Positions 1-12,263 of a DNA stretch of 64,000 bases are shown piece after piece; the first letter of the stretch is position 1; each line of letters starts with the position of its first letter. Source of the stretch: Xylaria sp. FL1777 (lineage: Eukaryota > Ascomycota > Sordariomycetes > Xylariales > Xylariaceae); assembly GCA_022578965.1 (NCBI GenBank), contig MU400511.1, positions 496,001 to 560,000 on the forward strand, written 5' to 3'. The notes under the pieces are model-generated. The model was not told the DNA's origin. It saw nothing but the letters and a program-made list of their open reading frames with translations, and ran no database searches. Made by a program: the position numbers and the translations under genes.

Positions 1-1099
1 AAAAAATGTTAAAATAAAATAAAAACTTATATTTTTAATATAATAGTAAAAAAAGTGCTAATAAACTAGCTATTATAAAACTAATAAATGTAAAACTAAT
101 AAAAAAAAAGCTATAAAAAATGCGCTTAATTTTAAGCAAAAAAAAATAGTTTTATGCATTATAACTTAATTATATAAACTTATATAATTAGTAAAAATAA
201 AAAATAAAACAATTAGTAAAAAAACAAAAAGTAAAAAAAGAAAAATCTATTGTTTTAGCTTTTATTAGTTATTACTTTTTAAAGCGCTTTATAGTATAAT
301 AGCTAAAAAAAGAAAATAAGCTGTTATATTTTTTAGCACTTAAAATATTTAAAGCGCTAAAAATTATACTATAGCTTTTATAAATTTAAAGAACTTTTAT
401 AACTTGTTATATTTTTTTTGCTTTTTATAGTTTAATTGCTATAGCTTTAATTATTAAAAGCTTTATTATTTTAGTTTAGTTTTTAATAAATAGTTACAGC
501 ATTAATAGTTTATATATTAAAGTTAGAATTTTTTAGTTTTTAGTACTTTTAATTATTTTATATAAATTGCTTTAATTTTTTAAAAAAAAATAACCTTTTT
601 AATTTTTTGCTAGTTAGTTTTGCTAATTAGTATTATTTATAATTAATATTTTTTTTAATTTTATAAAAGCTAATTTATTTATATAGTAGCTTTTTATTGT
701 TAAATTTATTTATTAAAAGCATAATATTATAAAAAAGAACAAAAAAGCCCTTTTTAAGTAGTTGCTTAATTTTATAAGCGTTTTTTTAAGATTTAGCTTT
801 TATAGCTAATTTTTTTTTCTTAGTTATAATTGCTTTAATTTTTATAACATTTTAATTGTAACGTTTTAGCTGCTTAACTTTAGCTTTAATAAAATTTTTA
901 TAAAAAGCAATATTTTGCTATTTAATTATTTTTTATATTAGTATTATATTTTTTACTAGTAAAATTAGCATTTTTTTATATATTAGTTTATATAAGCTAT
1001 AGCTATAGTAGCATATAAAAATATAATTTGCTTATATTATTAAGTTTAAGTATTTTAGCTAATTTTTTTTAGTTTTATTTATTATTTATATAAGGCTTT

Positions 1100-1800
1100 T
1101 TTTTATTAGCTTATAGCTTTTTTTAATAAGGCCTTAAGCTTAAAAATAATAAGCTAAGCTATAATTTATTTTATAGCTTAAAATATTTATTGCGTTTTTT
1201 ATTTCTTTTTTAAATTTAAAGCTATTATTATATTTGATTTTTATAAGGATTTTATGCTAAAACACGATTTTTTTTTTAATAAATTTAAGTATTTTTAAAA
1301 GGTTTATATGCTTTAAAAGTTTAGCTTTTAAATAAGTTATTATTTTATATTTTGCTTTTATAATAGCTTTAAATTTATTGCTTAATAATATAGTTTATAT
1401 ATTTATAACCTAAAAAACTAAAGAATTTAAAAAGTAATTAAAACAATATTTTTTAGTTTTTTTGCTATTAGTAGATTTTTAGTAATTAAAGCAACTAGCA
1501 ATTATAACATAAACATTTTAATAAAGGCCTTTTTAGTAGTATTTTTAAATTATTTGCTAAGTTATAAATATTTAGCTTTTATATGTTATTTTTTTATAGT
1601 TTTTTTTAATAAGAGCTTTTTGGGTTTTTTTATTATTAATGACTTTTTTTAGTATTTTTTTAAACTTTGCTTTTTTTTAAAGAGTAAACTTATTAACGAA
1701 AAATTTAAAGGCTTTCTTTTTAAAGTATTTTTGCTTTTTTTTTGTTGTAAGTTTTTTTAAAACTTGCTTAAAAATAAAATACTTAATAATTTGCTTACTT
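1100..1800 (-). pseudogene. pol: Integrase relic of G0
   Basis: Collinear with the integrase segment of G1 (22600-23300), which shows a Cys-pair zinc-binding remnant and DDE-type core motifs. In this copy the same bases are present on the minus strand with further transitions. It is inactive and is called by homology to the other copies in this window rather than by a readable protein. Confidence 0.6.
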
Positions 1801-1879
1801 TTTTTGCTTTAATTTTTTTTTAAATATAGCAAAAGTTCTATTTTTTAGTATACTAAGCTTTTAATTAGTTAATTGCTTA

Positions 1880-3000
1880 ATTTTTTATATATAATAGTAA
1901 TAACTATTATATATAATTAAAAATTAATAAAATCTTTTATATTTTTTTTTTAATAATTATTTAACTTATTTAATAGTTTAAAAAGTTTTTTAAAAAGTTT
2001 ATTAATAGCTATATGTTTTTTTTTTAGCATATAGTAAAGTATAAAATCAAAAGTTTTTATATATGCTATTTATTTTATTAATTAAGCATTTAATAATGCT
2101 AAAAATTTATTGTTTAGTTAAACTATAAAAACTTTTATATTAGTTTTTAAATAAAATGTAATTTTATAAAAATAGTTATATAGCTTTTAAAAAGTTTTAA
2201 TAATAGCAAGCTTTTTTAATTTTATAGCATTATATTTTTTTTTAAAGCTTTTTTATGTTTTAAACTTATATTTTGTTAGCTTAATAGCTTTATTAACTTT
2301 TTAGCATAAAATAGTGCTTTAGCTAGTTTTAAAAGCATTAATTTTTAGCTAAATAGGTTTTTTTGTATAATTAAAAGTAATAAAAATAAAAGCTGTTATA
2401 ATAGCTTTTTAAAGCTTTTTTATAGCTTTTTTTTATAGTTTTTTAAAGCAAAACAGCTTATTTTTTTGTAATAAAACTGTTAATAGTTTTACAATTATAG
2501 CATACCTTTATATTTATATTTAGTAATATATTGTTATTTTTAAAAAAAACTATACTTTTGTAATATTTTTGCAAGTTTTTTACTTAAGAATTTTTATTAT
2601 TTTTATTTTTACTAAGCTTTTATTATTAATGCTATATATATAGCTAACTATTTTAATTATTTGTTTTGTTTATTTGCTTTTAAATATGCTAGCTATAATT
2701 TTAGCTAGCTTAAAATTAAGCAGCATAGCATTAAAATTTTTAAAATGTTTTAATATAAATTATTTAATACTTAAAGCAACTTTATAATTATTATATTTAG
2801 TAGTAAGTTTTTTAACTATTACGTTATTAAAAAAAAGCTTATATTTTATTAGTAATATATTATATAAGACTTTTAATAATACTTTTAGAAATTAAGCTAT
2901 TAAATTTGTTGCTTTTTGCAAAAAAGTAATTATTTAAAAAAAGCTTATTAATATAAAAAAAGCAATTATTGCTTAACTAAAAATAAAAAGTAATATTTGA
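1880..3000 (-). pseudogene. pol: Reverse transcriptase-RNase H relic of G0
   Basis: This is the counterpart of the 21400-22520 region of G1, read on the minus strand. At about 2825-2840 the minus strand encodes KLFFNNVIVK, which aligns with the family's FxDD active site of reverse transcriptase; both Asp are replaced by Asn, as G-to-A change of GAY codons predicts. Frames are broken by many stops at former Gln and Trp codons. The fragment is inactive. Identification rests on collinearity with the clearer G1 copy and on this motif. Confidence 0.72.
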
Positions 3001-6000
3001 TTATATTTTAAAAATAAATTAACTATAAAAATTATTTTATATATTGCGAACTTTTTAAAAAACTTATTATAGCTTTAAAAAAAATTAGTATTATATATAA
3101 TAACTACGTTTATTTTTATAGCTAAATTAATTAATCAAACTTTTTTATTTTTTTTTTGTATTAAGAACTAAGCGTTGCAATATAAACTATAAGCTTTTTT
3201 AAAAACGCTATATTTAAGTTAAGTCTTTAAAACTTTTATAATAATATTTTTTAAAAGCTTAAAAATTAAAATGCTGCAAACTTGCTATGCTTTATAAAAA
3301 ATTGTTTTAATTTTATAAAAAGAAAAAATTTTATTATATATTTTTTTTATTTTAAAAAAGTCTTATAAAAGTGCTATTTTTTTGCAATACTATATTTTAG
3401 TTAATAATGCTGCTTTTTGCTAAATAAAGTTAATTATATAAAGCTTTTTTAAAAAAACAGCTAATTATTTAATAGTTAATTAAGTGCTTTTAAAAGTAGT
3501 ACTAAAACATAAATATATATTTTAATAAATGCTATTTTGTTAAAATAGCGCAGGATTTTTTAAGTAATAGCTTGCTTTTTTTAAAGCTTGCTTTTTTTAT
3601 TTATAAAATTTAAATAAAATAGTGCTATTAAATAACATATTATTTTTAAGATAAATTTTTTTATTTTTTGTTTTATATATTATATTTAAGATTATTGTTT
3701 TATTTTTTATTAATTTGTTAGTTTTTAAAGCTTAAAAAGTTAATAATATTTAGGTTAAAGTTATAATTAAGTTATTTTTGCTTTTTAATTTATATGCAAG
3801 ATTTTTAGTTTTTATAATTGTTAATTTTTTAGCGTTTTTTTGCTTTAGCGCTTTTTTTATTACAATTAAAAGTATTTTAAGTAGTTAATTATTATTAAAA
3901 ATAACGCAAACCTTTTTATTGTTTTATATTCTTAAGTTTTTAAAAAGTTTAATATTTTATATAAAAAAAATTAAAAAAGCTATTAATGTTATATTATTAT
4001 ATAAGTTTTAATTTTTTTAAAAGTTTGTATTTATATATTTTTTTAAACTATGTTTTTTTAATTTTTTTTTTGCTTTTTTTTATTAATTATTAGATTTTTT
4101 ATTTAAAGTTTAATATTTTTATGCTTTATATAGCTTATTTGTTAAACTAGTAGTTTAGCAAATATATATTAGTTTTTTAATTATTAATGTTTTTAAGCTT
4201 TTAAATTTAATTTTTTAATATAATTTATTATTAATATAATAATTTAGTTAGTTTTAAGTATTATATTAGCTATTATATAAAGGCCTTAAAAGTATAAACT
4301 TATTTGCAACTTTATAATAAAGTTTATTTTTAGTAATAAAAAATAAATAGCTTGTTTTTTACTAATTATATATAGCAAAAAAAGCAGCAATTTTTTATTT
4401 ATTTAAATAGTAGTTTTTAAGCATTTTATGCATTTAATAAAATTATTAGTTTAGTTAAATCTTTTTTAAGTTATATTTATATTTTTAGTAGTAAAGCTAT
4501 TTTTATTAATAAATAAGTTTATAATAATGCTAAACTACATTTTAAAATTAATAATTTTAATAATATTTTCTTTATAGATTTTATTTTTAATTTTTATAAT
4601 AAGCTTTAAACAAAGCTATATATATTTTTTTAGCTTTATAATACTTAAAAATATAGCTAAAACATTTTGCGTTTTTAGCAGTAAAGCTAACATAAAGCAT
4701 AAATTTAAAAAGCTTAAGTATTTTTAATTAAAATAATTTATTAAGCTTAAATCTTTTTTATTATAAAATTTATACTTTAATATTTTTTTAAATAAGTTTA
4801 AACTATTATTACTAGTATAATTATTATATTTTTTATAAATTTTTATTTTAAAAAGGTTAAAAGTTTAGTTAGCACTTTTTAAAACTATTAATGCTAATTA
4901 TGTTAGCTTTTTAAGCTTATTTTTTTTTTAGCATTATTAATGCAAAATTAGCACTAGGTTAAAGTTTAGTTAAAAATATTACTTTTTTTAAAAGTAGTAT
5001 AAGTATAATAATTAATAATTTTTGCTTTTTTAAGTTATTTTTAAATAATAAATATATAGTATTATATTAATTTAAAATTTTAAAAAATATTTTATTAAAT
5101 TTTAGCTTATTTTTTAACGTTTAAAAATTTAAAGCAATATAAGCAAAAAATAACATTACTTAATTATTTTATTAGTTTTAATTGCAAAGAACTTTTATTA
5201 TTTTATAGCGTTGCTTTTTTAAAAAAGCAGCTATAAAGCTAAATTAAAGCATATAAATATACATAATAAAACTATTATATTTTATTTTTTTATTTATTTA
5301 TGCTACTAAATAGTTTAATAAAAAGCTAGTTTTATAAGTGCTACTAAGTAATTTATGTTTGTTAAGCTAATTAGCTAATTATAATATTAGCTAAAAACTT
5401 TTTTGTGTTTTTTTAATTGCTAGCTATTAAGATTTTATATTGTTTTTTAAAAAGTTTATGCTTTTATAAAAAAAAGCATTTTTTATGTTTATTTAAATTA
5501 AAATTTTCTATAATAAAATTTTTAATTAAGCTTTATATTTTGATTTGTTGCTTTTTTTCTTTAAAATAAGTTATAATATATTTAATTTAATTTATTAACT
5601 TGAATTTTTGCTAAGGTTATTTAAAAGTAATAATATTATTTTTAGTATTAGCTTAAATATTTTTACTGCTTTAAAATATAATTTAGCTTTTATTTAAATA
5701 ATTATTTAAATAAAAATACTAAAGTACTTTAAAACTTCTAGTATAAAGTTTTTAAAAATAATATCTGTTTTTTTATTTAAAAAGTTTTTAGACTTTTTAG
5801 CTTATATTTTTTTAAATTTTAAGCTTTTTTTTATAAGTTTTGCTTTTTAGATTTTTTAAAGCTTTTAATAATTAAAGTTCTTTAGTTCTAGTAAAGTATT
5901 TTGCTTATAAAAATTATTATTTATTTATATATTTTTAATATTAAGCTAAATAAAAGATTTATTATTATTTAAATAAATTTTTTTGATTGTTTAACTTATA

Positions 6001-9000
6001 AAAGGCTTTTTTTTTTGTTTTTTAGGTTTTTTTTTATTTTTTGTTTAATAAAAAGCAGCTTTTTTAAATAAAAACTTATAACAATTAGCTTAAAACATAT
6101 TTACGCTAATTTTTTTGCTTAGTATATAGTTTTATAAAACTTTAGTATTATTTATGTTATAAAAAGTGCTTTATATAAAGTTTTAATCGGTTGCAATAAA
6201 GCTATTATTTAGCTTGCTATTTATTAAGTTGTTTTTTTTAATATTGTAAGCTTTTGCTAGTTTTATTTTATAAAACGTACTAGTTTAATTATTAAACTTT
6301 TTATTTAAAAATTAGTTTAGTTGCTTATTATTTAGTTAGTAAAGTTTCTTTTTTTTTGACTTTTTTGTTTGCTTTTTATTTTAGCATTTAAATCTTTATT
6401 ATTTAAAACAAAGTTTTTTTTTTGTAGTTAATAATAAGCCTTTTGCTTAAGCAGCTTATTATTGCTTAAAATAAAGTTATATATTTATTTTATTGCAGCA
6501 TTTAGAATTTTTTTTTTATTTTTGCTAATTTTTATAACTTTAAAGAAAACCTTTATGCATTTAAAGCTTGCAAGAAATTCTAGTTTTTTTAAGCATTATT
6601 TAAAGTTTTAATATATAATGTTTTTTTTTTTTAATTTGTAAGCAAAACTACATTTATAAACGTAGTAATTATTTATGCTATATTTTTAATAAATAGTTCT
6701 TTTTGCTAAATAAAAGTTGTTTAATTTTATTTGTTGTAAAAAATTAAATAATTATTTGCTTTATTTTTATTTTTTAAAGTTATATTTATTTTTTTATAAA
6801 TATTTAAAAGTTATAGCATTAATACTAAACATTTGCTTTTTTAATAAATTTATGTTAATTTTATAATATTATAATGCTTATAGTTTTTAATTAACTAGTT
6901 AAACATACTAATTTTGTAGTTTTTTTAGTATTTCTTTTAGTTCTTTTTTTATAATTGCTACGTTTTTTTGTTTTAACTTTAGTTATTATATTTGCTTAGT
7001 AATATTATTTATGTTTTAATTATAAGTAAAGTGTTAAGCTAATTTTATTTGTTGTTTTTTAATAATAACTGTTTTAGCAGCTAATATAATTATATTAATA
7101 ACTAGCTTAGCAATATTAATAGCAGTATATAAAAGCTTATTAAAATTATAATTATATAAATAATTAACTTTTTTTTATGCTTTATGTGCTTTTTTTGTTT
7201 TTTTAAAATAAAGATTTAGCTTGGATTTTTTATTAATTTAGTTGTTTAATATTTTATAAAGGTTTTTATAAAACATTTTGTTTAAATTATTATATAACTT
7301 TTTAAAAAACTTTATTATTTTATTAATAATATTTTAATTTAGCTTTTTAAGTAAACTTTAAGTAAGTTAAAAATTAAAGTAGTAATTTTTTTAGGCCTTA
7401 ATATTTTTAGTATATATTTAATGCTAAAAAAAGTAAGTTTTAAGATTAATAAAATATATAGCTTTTAAGCAAGTTTTAAAATTTTGTAATATAGTAATAA
7501 TAAACTTATTTTGCTTAAAGTTTTAAAGCTTAAACTTTTGTTTAAGCAATTTATAAGCTTTAGTTTATAATAAATAATCTTTTAGTATTATTTTTACTAT
7601 TTTTTTTGTTTAAAAAATATTATAATAAATAAAGACTTGTTTGATTTTATTAATGTTTTTAAAGCATTTTGCATAAAAAAAAGCATTTAGATTATTTAGC
7701 TATTTATTTACTTTTAATTTATTAAACAGCAAATGCTAGTTTAATTTTAAGTTAAAAAGCATAAATAATAGCTTAATTTTAGCATTATGCTTATTATTAA
7801 AATAACTTAAGTTAAATAAAGTTGCTTTAATACTTTTTAAAAACAATAAGTTAATTATTTTTATTTTTTTTATTTATAAGTAGTTTTAGTATTTTTTATA
7901 TATTAATATAAGGAAATTTAACGATTTTTTGTAGCTAAATTACTTAATTAAGCTATAATTTTTAAATTTTTAAGTTATATAATAAAACGAAGTAAAGTTT
8001 ATATAAAAATAACAAAAAAAGTAAGCTATAAAAAATAATAAAAATAAACTAAGAAAAAATATAAGTTTAAAAAAAAAAAGAAGTATAAAATGCTAAAAAT
8101 TTTTAAGTATTTTAAGTATTTAGGTTTTTTTGTGTTGTTTTTTTAAACTTTTCTTTTAAAAAACTTAATAATTTTTTTTATTTATGTTTATAAGAACTAC
8201 TAGCTTATTTTTTATAGGTTTTTGAGTTTTTTTTTAAATGCTTTTATATTTTTGTTTTTTATGTGCTTTTATTTTTATATATGCTTTATAGCGTTTAGTT
8301 TCTTTGTTTTTTAATTTAGTTTGCTTTATTTTATGCAAGTTTTATTAAGCAGGCTTTATTTTTTTATAGCTTTTTACTTATAAAAATAATATGCTTTTTT
8401 TTTTTTTTTAAGGCCTTTTTATTTAATAATAAGCGCTATAAAAAAATAATAGCTGCGTTTTATATAAAGTTTTTAAGCAATAGCTAGTTTACACTTAAAA
8501 AACTTTGCTTTTTATTTTTTAATAAAAAACTGTATTAGCTTAAAAAATAAAGTATATTTTTAATTATTAAAAGCTTTATGCATTAACGTATAAACTTAAA
8601 CTTGTTTAATATAAATAAGCGTTAAATTTGCTTATATTATAGCTTTTAAAAGTTTTTATAACTTTTATTTTCTTTTTAGGCTTGTTTTTTGTTTTTTTTT
8701 GCTTATATAAAAGTAATTATGCTTTTTTTTTTATAAAGTATTAGCTTTTTAACGTAAATTCTTTTCTTTTAGCTTTTTAAGGGTTTTTAATGAACAGTTT
8801 TTTAGCTATGCTATTTTAAAAACTATATTAGCATTTTAACACTTAATTGTTATTTTGCTAGAAAAAATGAAAGCACTTTATAAACTAGATTAAAAAAAAC
8901 AGTTTAATATTTTTATACGTTTGTTTTAAGCTTTATTAATTAAAAGCTATTAGTTTAAATGTTTATTGCTAATTATAATTAAACTATTTATATTAAGCAA

Positions 9001-9159
9001 GCTTTACTTATTGCTAGCTAAAGCAACTAAGTATAATATATTATGTTTTGTTTATAAGAATTATAGTAATTAATAAATAAATAAATTAAACATATAAGTT
9101 AGCAATAATAAATTATTTGTTTGTTAGTTTTATAGTATTATTTATAGTAAATAAAAAAT
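3001..9159 (-). other. G0 5' internal region (gag/protease expected), no readable frame
   Basis: About 6 kb between the primer binding site and reverse transcriptase. In Ty3/gypsy elements this region holds gag and protease, but both together usually need only 2-3 kb. I find no frame long enough to identify either; the stretch is full of TAA/TAG. It aligns with 15240-21400 (inverted) and 41900-48070 (direct). Confidence 0.6.
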
Positions 9160-9180
9160 TAGCTTTATTAAGAACACTAA
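9160..9180 (-). other. Candidate primer binding site of G0
   Basis: Read on the minus strand directly after the 5' LTR, the sequence begins TTAGTGTTCTTAATAAAGC. A primer binding site normally begins TGG, complementary to the CCA end of a tRNA; here TAG is what RIP makes from TGG. The matching positions in G1 (15220) and G2 (48088) carry TTAGTG and TTAATG. The primer tRNA cannot be named. Confidence 0.45.
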
Positions 9181-9485
9181 TAAAATAAAGCAATATAATT
9201 GCATAAGATTTACTATAATACTTTAATAGTAAGAAAATAAGTTATAACTTATACATTTAAGCAATTAAGCTATGTATAAATTAGGAAATTAAACGATTAA
9301 TTAAAAGGCTATTTAACAATATAAAATAAAGCAACTATAGCTAATTTCTATAATATTAAGCATAATAGTTAAATTTATACTTCGAAATTTAGTGCAATAC
9401 TTATACTTTTATTTTTACTATATAGCTTAGCTTAAATTTACTTTAACTAGCTAATTAGTTCATTTAGCTACTTTACTTTACTTTA
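9181..9485 (-). repeat. 5' LTR of G0 (305 bp)
   Basis: One of five copies of the same 304-305 bp terminal repeat in the window (others at 14916, 25484, 48089 and 52475). Plus-strand reading starts TAAAATAAAGCAATATAATT and ends TTTACTTTA, followed by ATAT. It is one base longer than the others because of an extra A in an A-run near 9326. Confidence 0.87.
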
Positions 9486-9489
9486 ATAT
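9486..9489. other. Right-hand target site duplication of G0 (ATAT)
   Basis: ATAT follows the G0 LTR. The partner copy on the left lies outside the window. G1 and G2 are flanked on both sides by the same four bases. Confidence 0.5.
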
Positions 9490-9689
9490 AAAACATTAAG
9501 TTTTTTTGTTAACTTAAAGCTTTTAAACAATACTTAAGTATTACGGGTTTTTTACGTTTATTAATTTTGTTTTATATAAAAATTTTAGAACTATTATAAA
9601 AACGCAAAACTGCATTACTTAATAAAGAACATAAGTTTAAAAGGTTTAAAGTAAATAACTTTAGTAAACATTAAGCATATTACTGCTTA

Positions 9690-10230
9690 ACTTTTTTTAA
9701 ACCTATAAAAGCTAAAAAAGCGTTATTTTAAGCTATTTAAGATTTTATTTATTTATATACTATATTGTATTATTATAACTTTAGCAAGTTGTTATATATA
9801 TAAGTAAATATATTTTTTAAGCAAAGCTTTAGTATTATACTATATTATATAAAAGATAATTATATGTAATAACTAAGTACTTTTATTTTTAGTACATAAA
9901 TGCTTTTTGTTATATATTTAAGCAAATATATTTTAATTTTTAAATTATAGTATAGTTCTTTTAAAATAAAAGTAGGTTATATTATATAAACATACAAACG
10001 TTTGTATATAATAATCGAAGCGTTAAAAAACCTTATAGTTATTTTTACTAACTATTTTGCTACTAAAGGCATTATTAATTAAACTAACCTAAATATTGCG
10101 TTTATAAATTATGCTAATAAGCACTTTATTAATGCTTTAATTTACTTTTTTTAATATAGTTTATAAGTATACTACTTGCTTAGCTATATTAATTATATAT
10201 TAAATGCACTAAGTTGTTTTAAAAACATTA
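9690..10230 (+). pseudogene. pol: RNase H C-terminal relic of G4
   Basis: Plus-strand frames give short pieces that align with the end of Ty3/gypsy RNase H. A segment near 10040-10200 (FTNYFATKGIIN, later ANKHFINALIYFFQY) resembles the conserved run from the TDH box to the 'N-R-L-I-x-A-x-x-Y-L' part of chromoviral RNase H. Upstream, near 9700-9800, a piece ending YYYNFSKLLYI resembles the region just before the first RNase H Asp. Stops at former Gln/Trp codons break it. It is inactive; the call depends on recognising family motifs through RIP damage. Confidence 0.5.
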
Positions 10231-10629
10231 AAAACTTACTTAATGCAAAAAGCAATATATAAAAAACTAATAAAGATTTTATGCTTAATAATATTTAGCT
10301 AGTATTAATAAAGGCCGTTATAAATAATAAAGTAAAATTAGAAATTATTGCTAATTATAATAAAAACTTAAAGTATTGTAGAACTTTAAACGTAATATGT
10401 GCAAATAGCAATAAAAACGCTGTAAATTTTTTACGCTTAAGCTATTTTTTTGCAATTATAAATAAACTACTTTATAATATTAATAAAAAAGGCTATTATT
10501 GCTTTTGTATTTTTAAGGATTAAGTTAGCAAGTTTTTTGCTATAGCTTATAATAATAAATACTACTTTAGCAAAAAGCATATAATATATAACCTTAAAGG
10601 TTTTTTTATTAAAAAAAAAACTTAAAAAG

Positions 10630-11130
10630 TAAAAATATATTTATAGCATTATAACAATTATAAGCTTTATATAATAAGTTAAAATAAACCAAATAGCAAT
10701 TATTAATTAATTTAACCTAAGGATTTTTAACTTATAAAAACAGTTATAATAAACTTTATTATAGATTTGCTTAATGTACTAGCAACAAGAACTTTATAGC
10801 AATTAAATAAGTATATATACTATAATACACTAATGCTTATAACGTGTGCTACATTTAAACATACATTATTAATTCTAGGTTATAAAATATATATAGCAAA
10901 GGATTAAGGTTTTGCTTTTATTAAAATAATCCTATTGTATAACTAAAGCATACTAAGCAGCATTATTTTTAATTATAACTATAAGTTTACTTTAGAATCC
11001 TAAGTAAGTTTATAAAAAAAATGTAGCATATAGCTTTTAATAATTACTGCATATTATTTATAAAGTAATAATATATTTAAGCGCAAAAACTAAACTATTA
11101 AAATTGTTATTTAATATTATACCTTTGCTT
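10630..11130 (+). pseudogene. pol: Integrase catalytic core relic of G4
   Basis: Near 10675 the frame reads NKPNSNY, the usual run after the CxxC of the integrase zinc-binding domain. At 10743-10790 it reads VIINFIIDLLNVLATR, matching the first catalytic box of Ty3/gypsy integrase, where the Asp is now Asn (AAC at 10752). At about 10963-10990 it reads IFNYNYKFTL, matching the second box (S-D-x-x-x-K-F-T), again with Asp changed to Asn. Both changes are G-to-A, as expected from RIP. The domain would insert element cDNA into the host genome; here it is dead. Confidence 0.72.
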
Positions 11131-11225
11131 ACCTTAATTATAATTAAGTAAATATTCTTTTATTTTTGCAATAAAACCTTAATAGTACATACTTAAATTT
11201 CATTAAGTTTTTACTACATAAGCAA

Positions 11226-11570
11226 TTGTTTAAATTTAAACTTTTTAGTTTTAACAATATACTTATTAGTAATAATAAGTTGTATAGCACATTAAAGAAC
11301 ATTTGCTTTTTTTATAAACATTTGTGCAAAAATGCTAAATTAGCTATAAATTTTATTACTGCAAAAACTAAGTATTATTATAACAATAAGCATAAGCTTA
11401 TAAAGTTTAACGTTAAAAATAAAGTTTATTTAAAGCTGCATAAAAAATACTATTTTTTTAGCAACTTGTTTAAAAAGTACTTATAGCAACGCGCTAAACT
11501 ATATAAGGTAATAAAACAAATAAATTAGTTAGCTTATTATATTAATCTATTAAAAACTTTTAGTATATAC
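11226..11570 (+). pseudogene. pol: Integrase C-terminal (GPY/F-like) segment of G4
   Basis: An 86-codon frame (11226-11486) survives without a stop. Its second half contains KYYYNNKHKLIKFNVKNKVY followed by LKLHKKYY, the typical 'AK..YD.KH....F..GDKVYLRLH.GY' run of chromoviral integrase before the GPY/F module. After one stop the frame continues with QRAKLYKVIKQINQLAYY, matching 'QQRAGPFKVL..V..LAYxLDLP'. The ATG at 11226 is not a true start; this is the middle of pol. It is the best-preserved coding piece of G4. Confidence 0.75.
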
Positions 11571-11579
11571 TCTGTAATT

Positions 11580-11800
11580 TTTGTTGCACACCTTTTACTT
11601 AGCTAAAAAAGTAAAAACTTATTTTATCGAACTGTGTTTCTTTTAAGTTTTATCTACAATAAGCAAGATTCCAACAAAAAAGGTAACTTGTTTAAAATTA
11701 AAACTATGCTAAAGCATCGTATTAATTAAACCAAGTCAGGTTTTAACTATTTAGTTAAGTAAAAAAGATATAATTACAAAAACAACTAATAAAAATTAAA
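11580..11800 (+). pseudogene. pol: Chromodomain relic at the end of G4 pol
   Basis: Near 11570-11600 the frame reads SVIFVAHL, matching the 'HPVISVAHLEP' linker that precedes the chromodomain in fungal chromoviruses. At about 11712-11785 it reads KHRIN, then NYLVK, stop, KRYNY, matching 'ILAHR...YLVKWKGY'. The Trp codon has become a stop, as G-to-A change predicts. Chromodomains steer integration to marked chromatin. It is inactive. Confidence 0.68.
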
Positions 11801-12056
11801 GTAATAACTTTAATTAGCTAAAAACTTAGTTAAAGAATACTAAGCTTATATAAGAAGTTAAGCTAAGTTAAAACTAAAAAATAAAGCAAAAGCTGTTAAG
11901 CTTATTACTAGCAAGCAATTATATAAATAGCTACAAAAAGTTACGCTTGCTTAATTAATAATTAAATTAATTATAATCTTTAATAAAGATTAATTTATAT
12001 AAATAGCTATATTAGCCTTGTTAAAGTTAATAACTTCTTTATTATGCTTTAGCACT

Positions 12057-12263
12057 TAATATAAACTAAAAGAAAAACTTTATATTTATAAGGTTTAGCT
12101 ATAATAATATCTTTACTGTAGCTATAATAGCTTAGCTAAATAACTATATAAGGTTTTATGCTTAAGGCAATTATTACTATAATTGCTTACAAAGCCCCTT
12201 TTTTTTAATTTATATTACACTTTTTAAGCTTAATTGCTTTACTATTTATAGTAAACCTTACTA
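12057..12263 (+). repeat. 3' LTR of G4 (207 bp)
   Basis: It matches the solo LTR at 56036-56242 over its full 207 bases with mostly transition differences. It starts TAATATAAACTAAAAG and ends GTAAACCTTACTA. The TA..TA ends fit RIP-changed TG..CA. It lies about 260 bp after the chromodomain relic, where a 3' LTR is expected. I see no clear polypurine tract just before it. Confidence 0.78.

Larger units (their letters stand above)
1..9485 (-). mobile_element. G0: partial copy of the ~15-kb Ty3/gypsy LTR retrotransposon
   Basis: This stretch matches 38905-48392 in the same orientation and 14916-24400 in inverse orientation almost base for base, with mostly C/T and G/A differences. It is the 5' part of a minus-strand element: the 5' LTR is at its right end (9181-9485), and reverse transcriptase and integrase relics read leftward. 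The copy is cut only by the window start, so its 3' third and 3' LTR lie outside. It is flanked on the right by ATAT (9486-9489), the same four bases that flank the other two copies. All reading frames are destroyed by RIP-like changes. It seems to have inserted into the G4 gypsy element, whose 3' part begins right after it. Confidence 0.88.
9490..12263 (+). mobile_element. G4: 3' half of a second Ty3/gypsy retrotransposon, interrupted by G0
   Basis: Plus-strand translation between frequent stops shows, in order, a fragment around the RNase H end (about 9690-10230), an integrase zinc-binding remnant (about 10660), the integrase core (10735-11130), an integrase C-terminal GPY/F-like segment (11226-11570), a chromodomain (about 11700-11800) and a 207-bp LTR (12057-12263). 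The order RNase H, integrase, LTR defines Ty3/gypsy, and the chromodomain defines the chromovirus group. The element starts abruptly at the G0 LTR, so its gag, protease and reverse transcriptase should lie to the left of G0, outside the window. It is less AT-extreme than G0. Confidence 0.8.
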
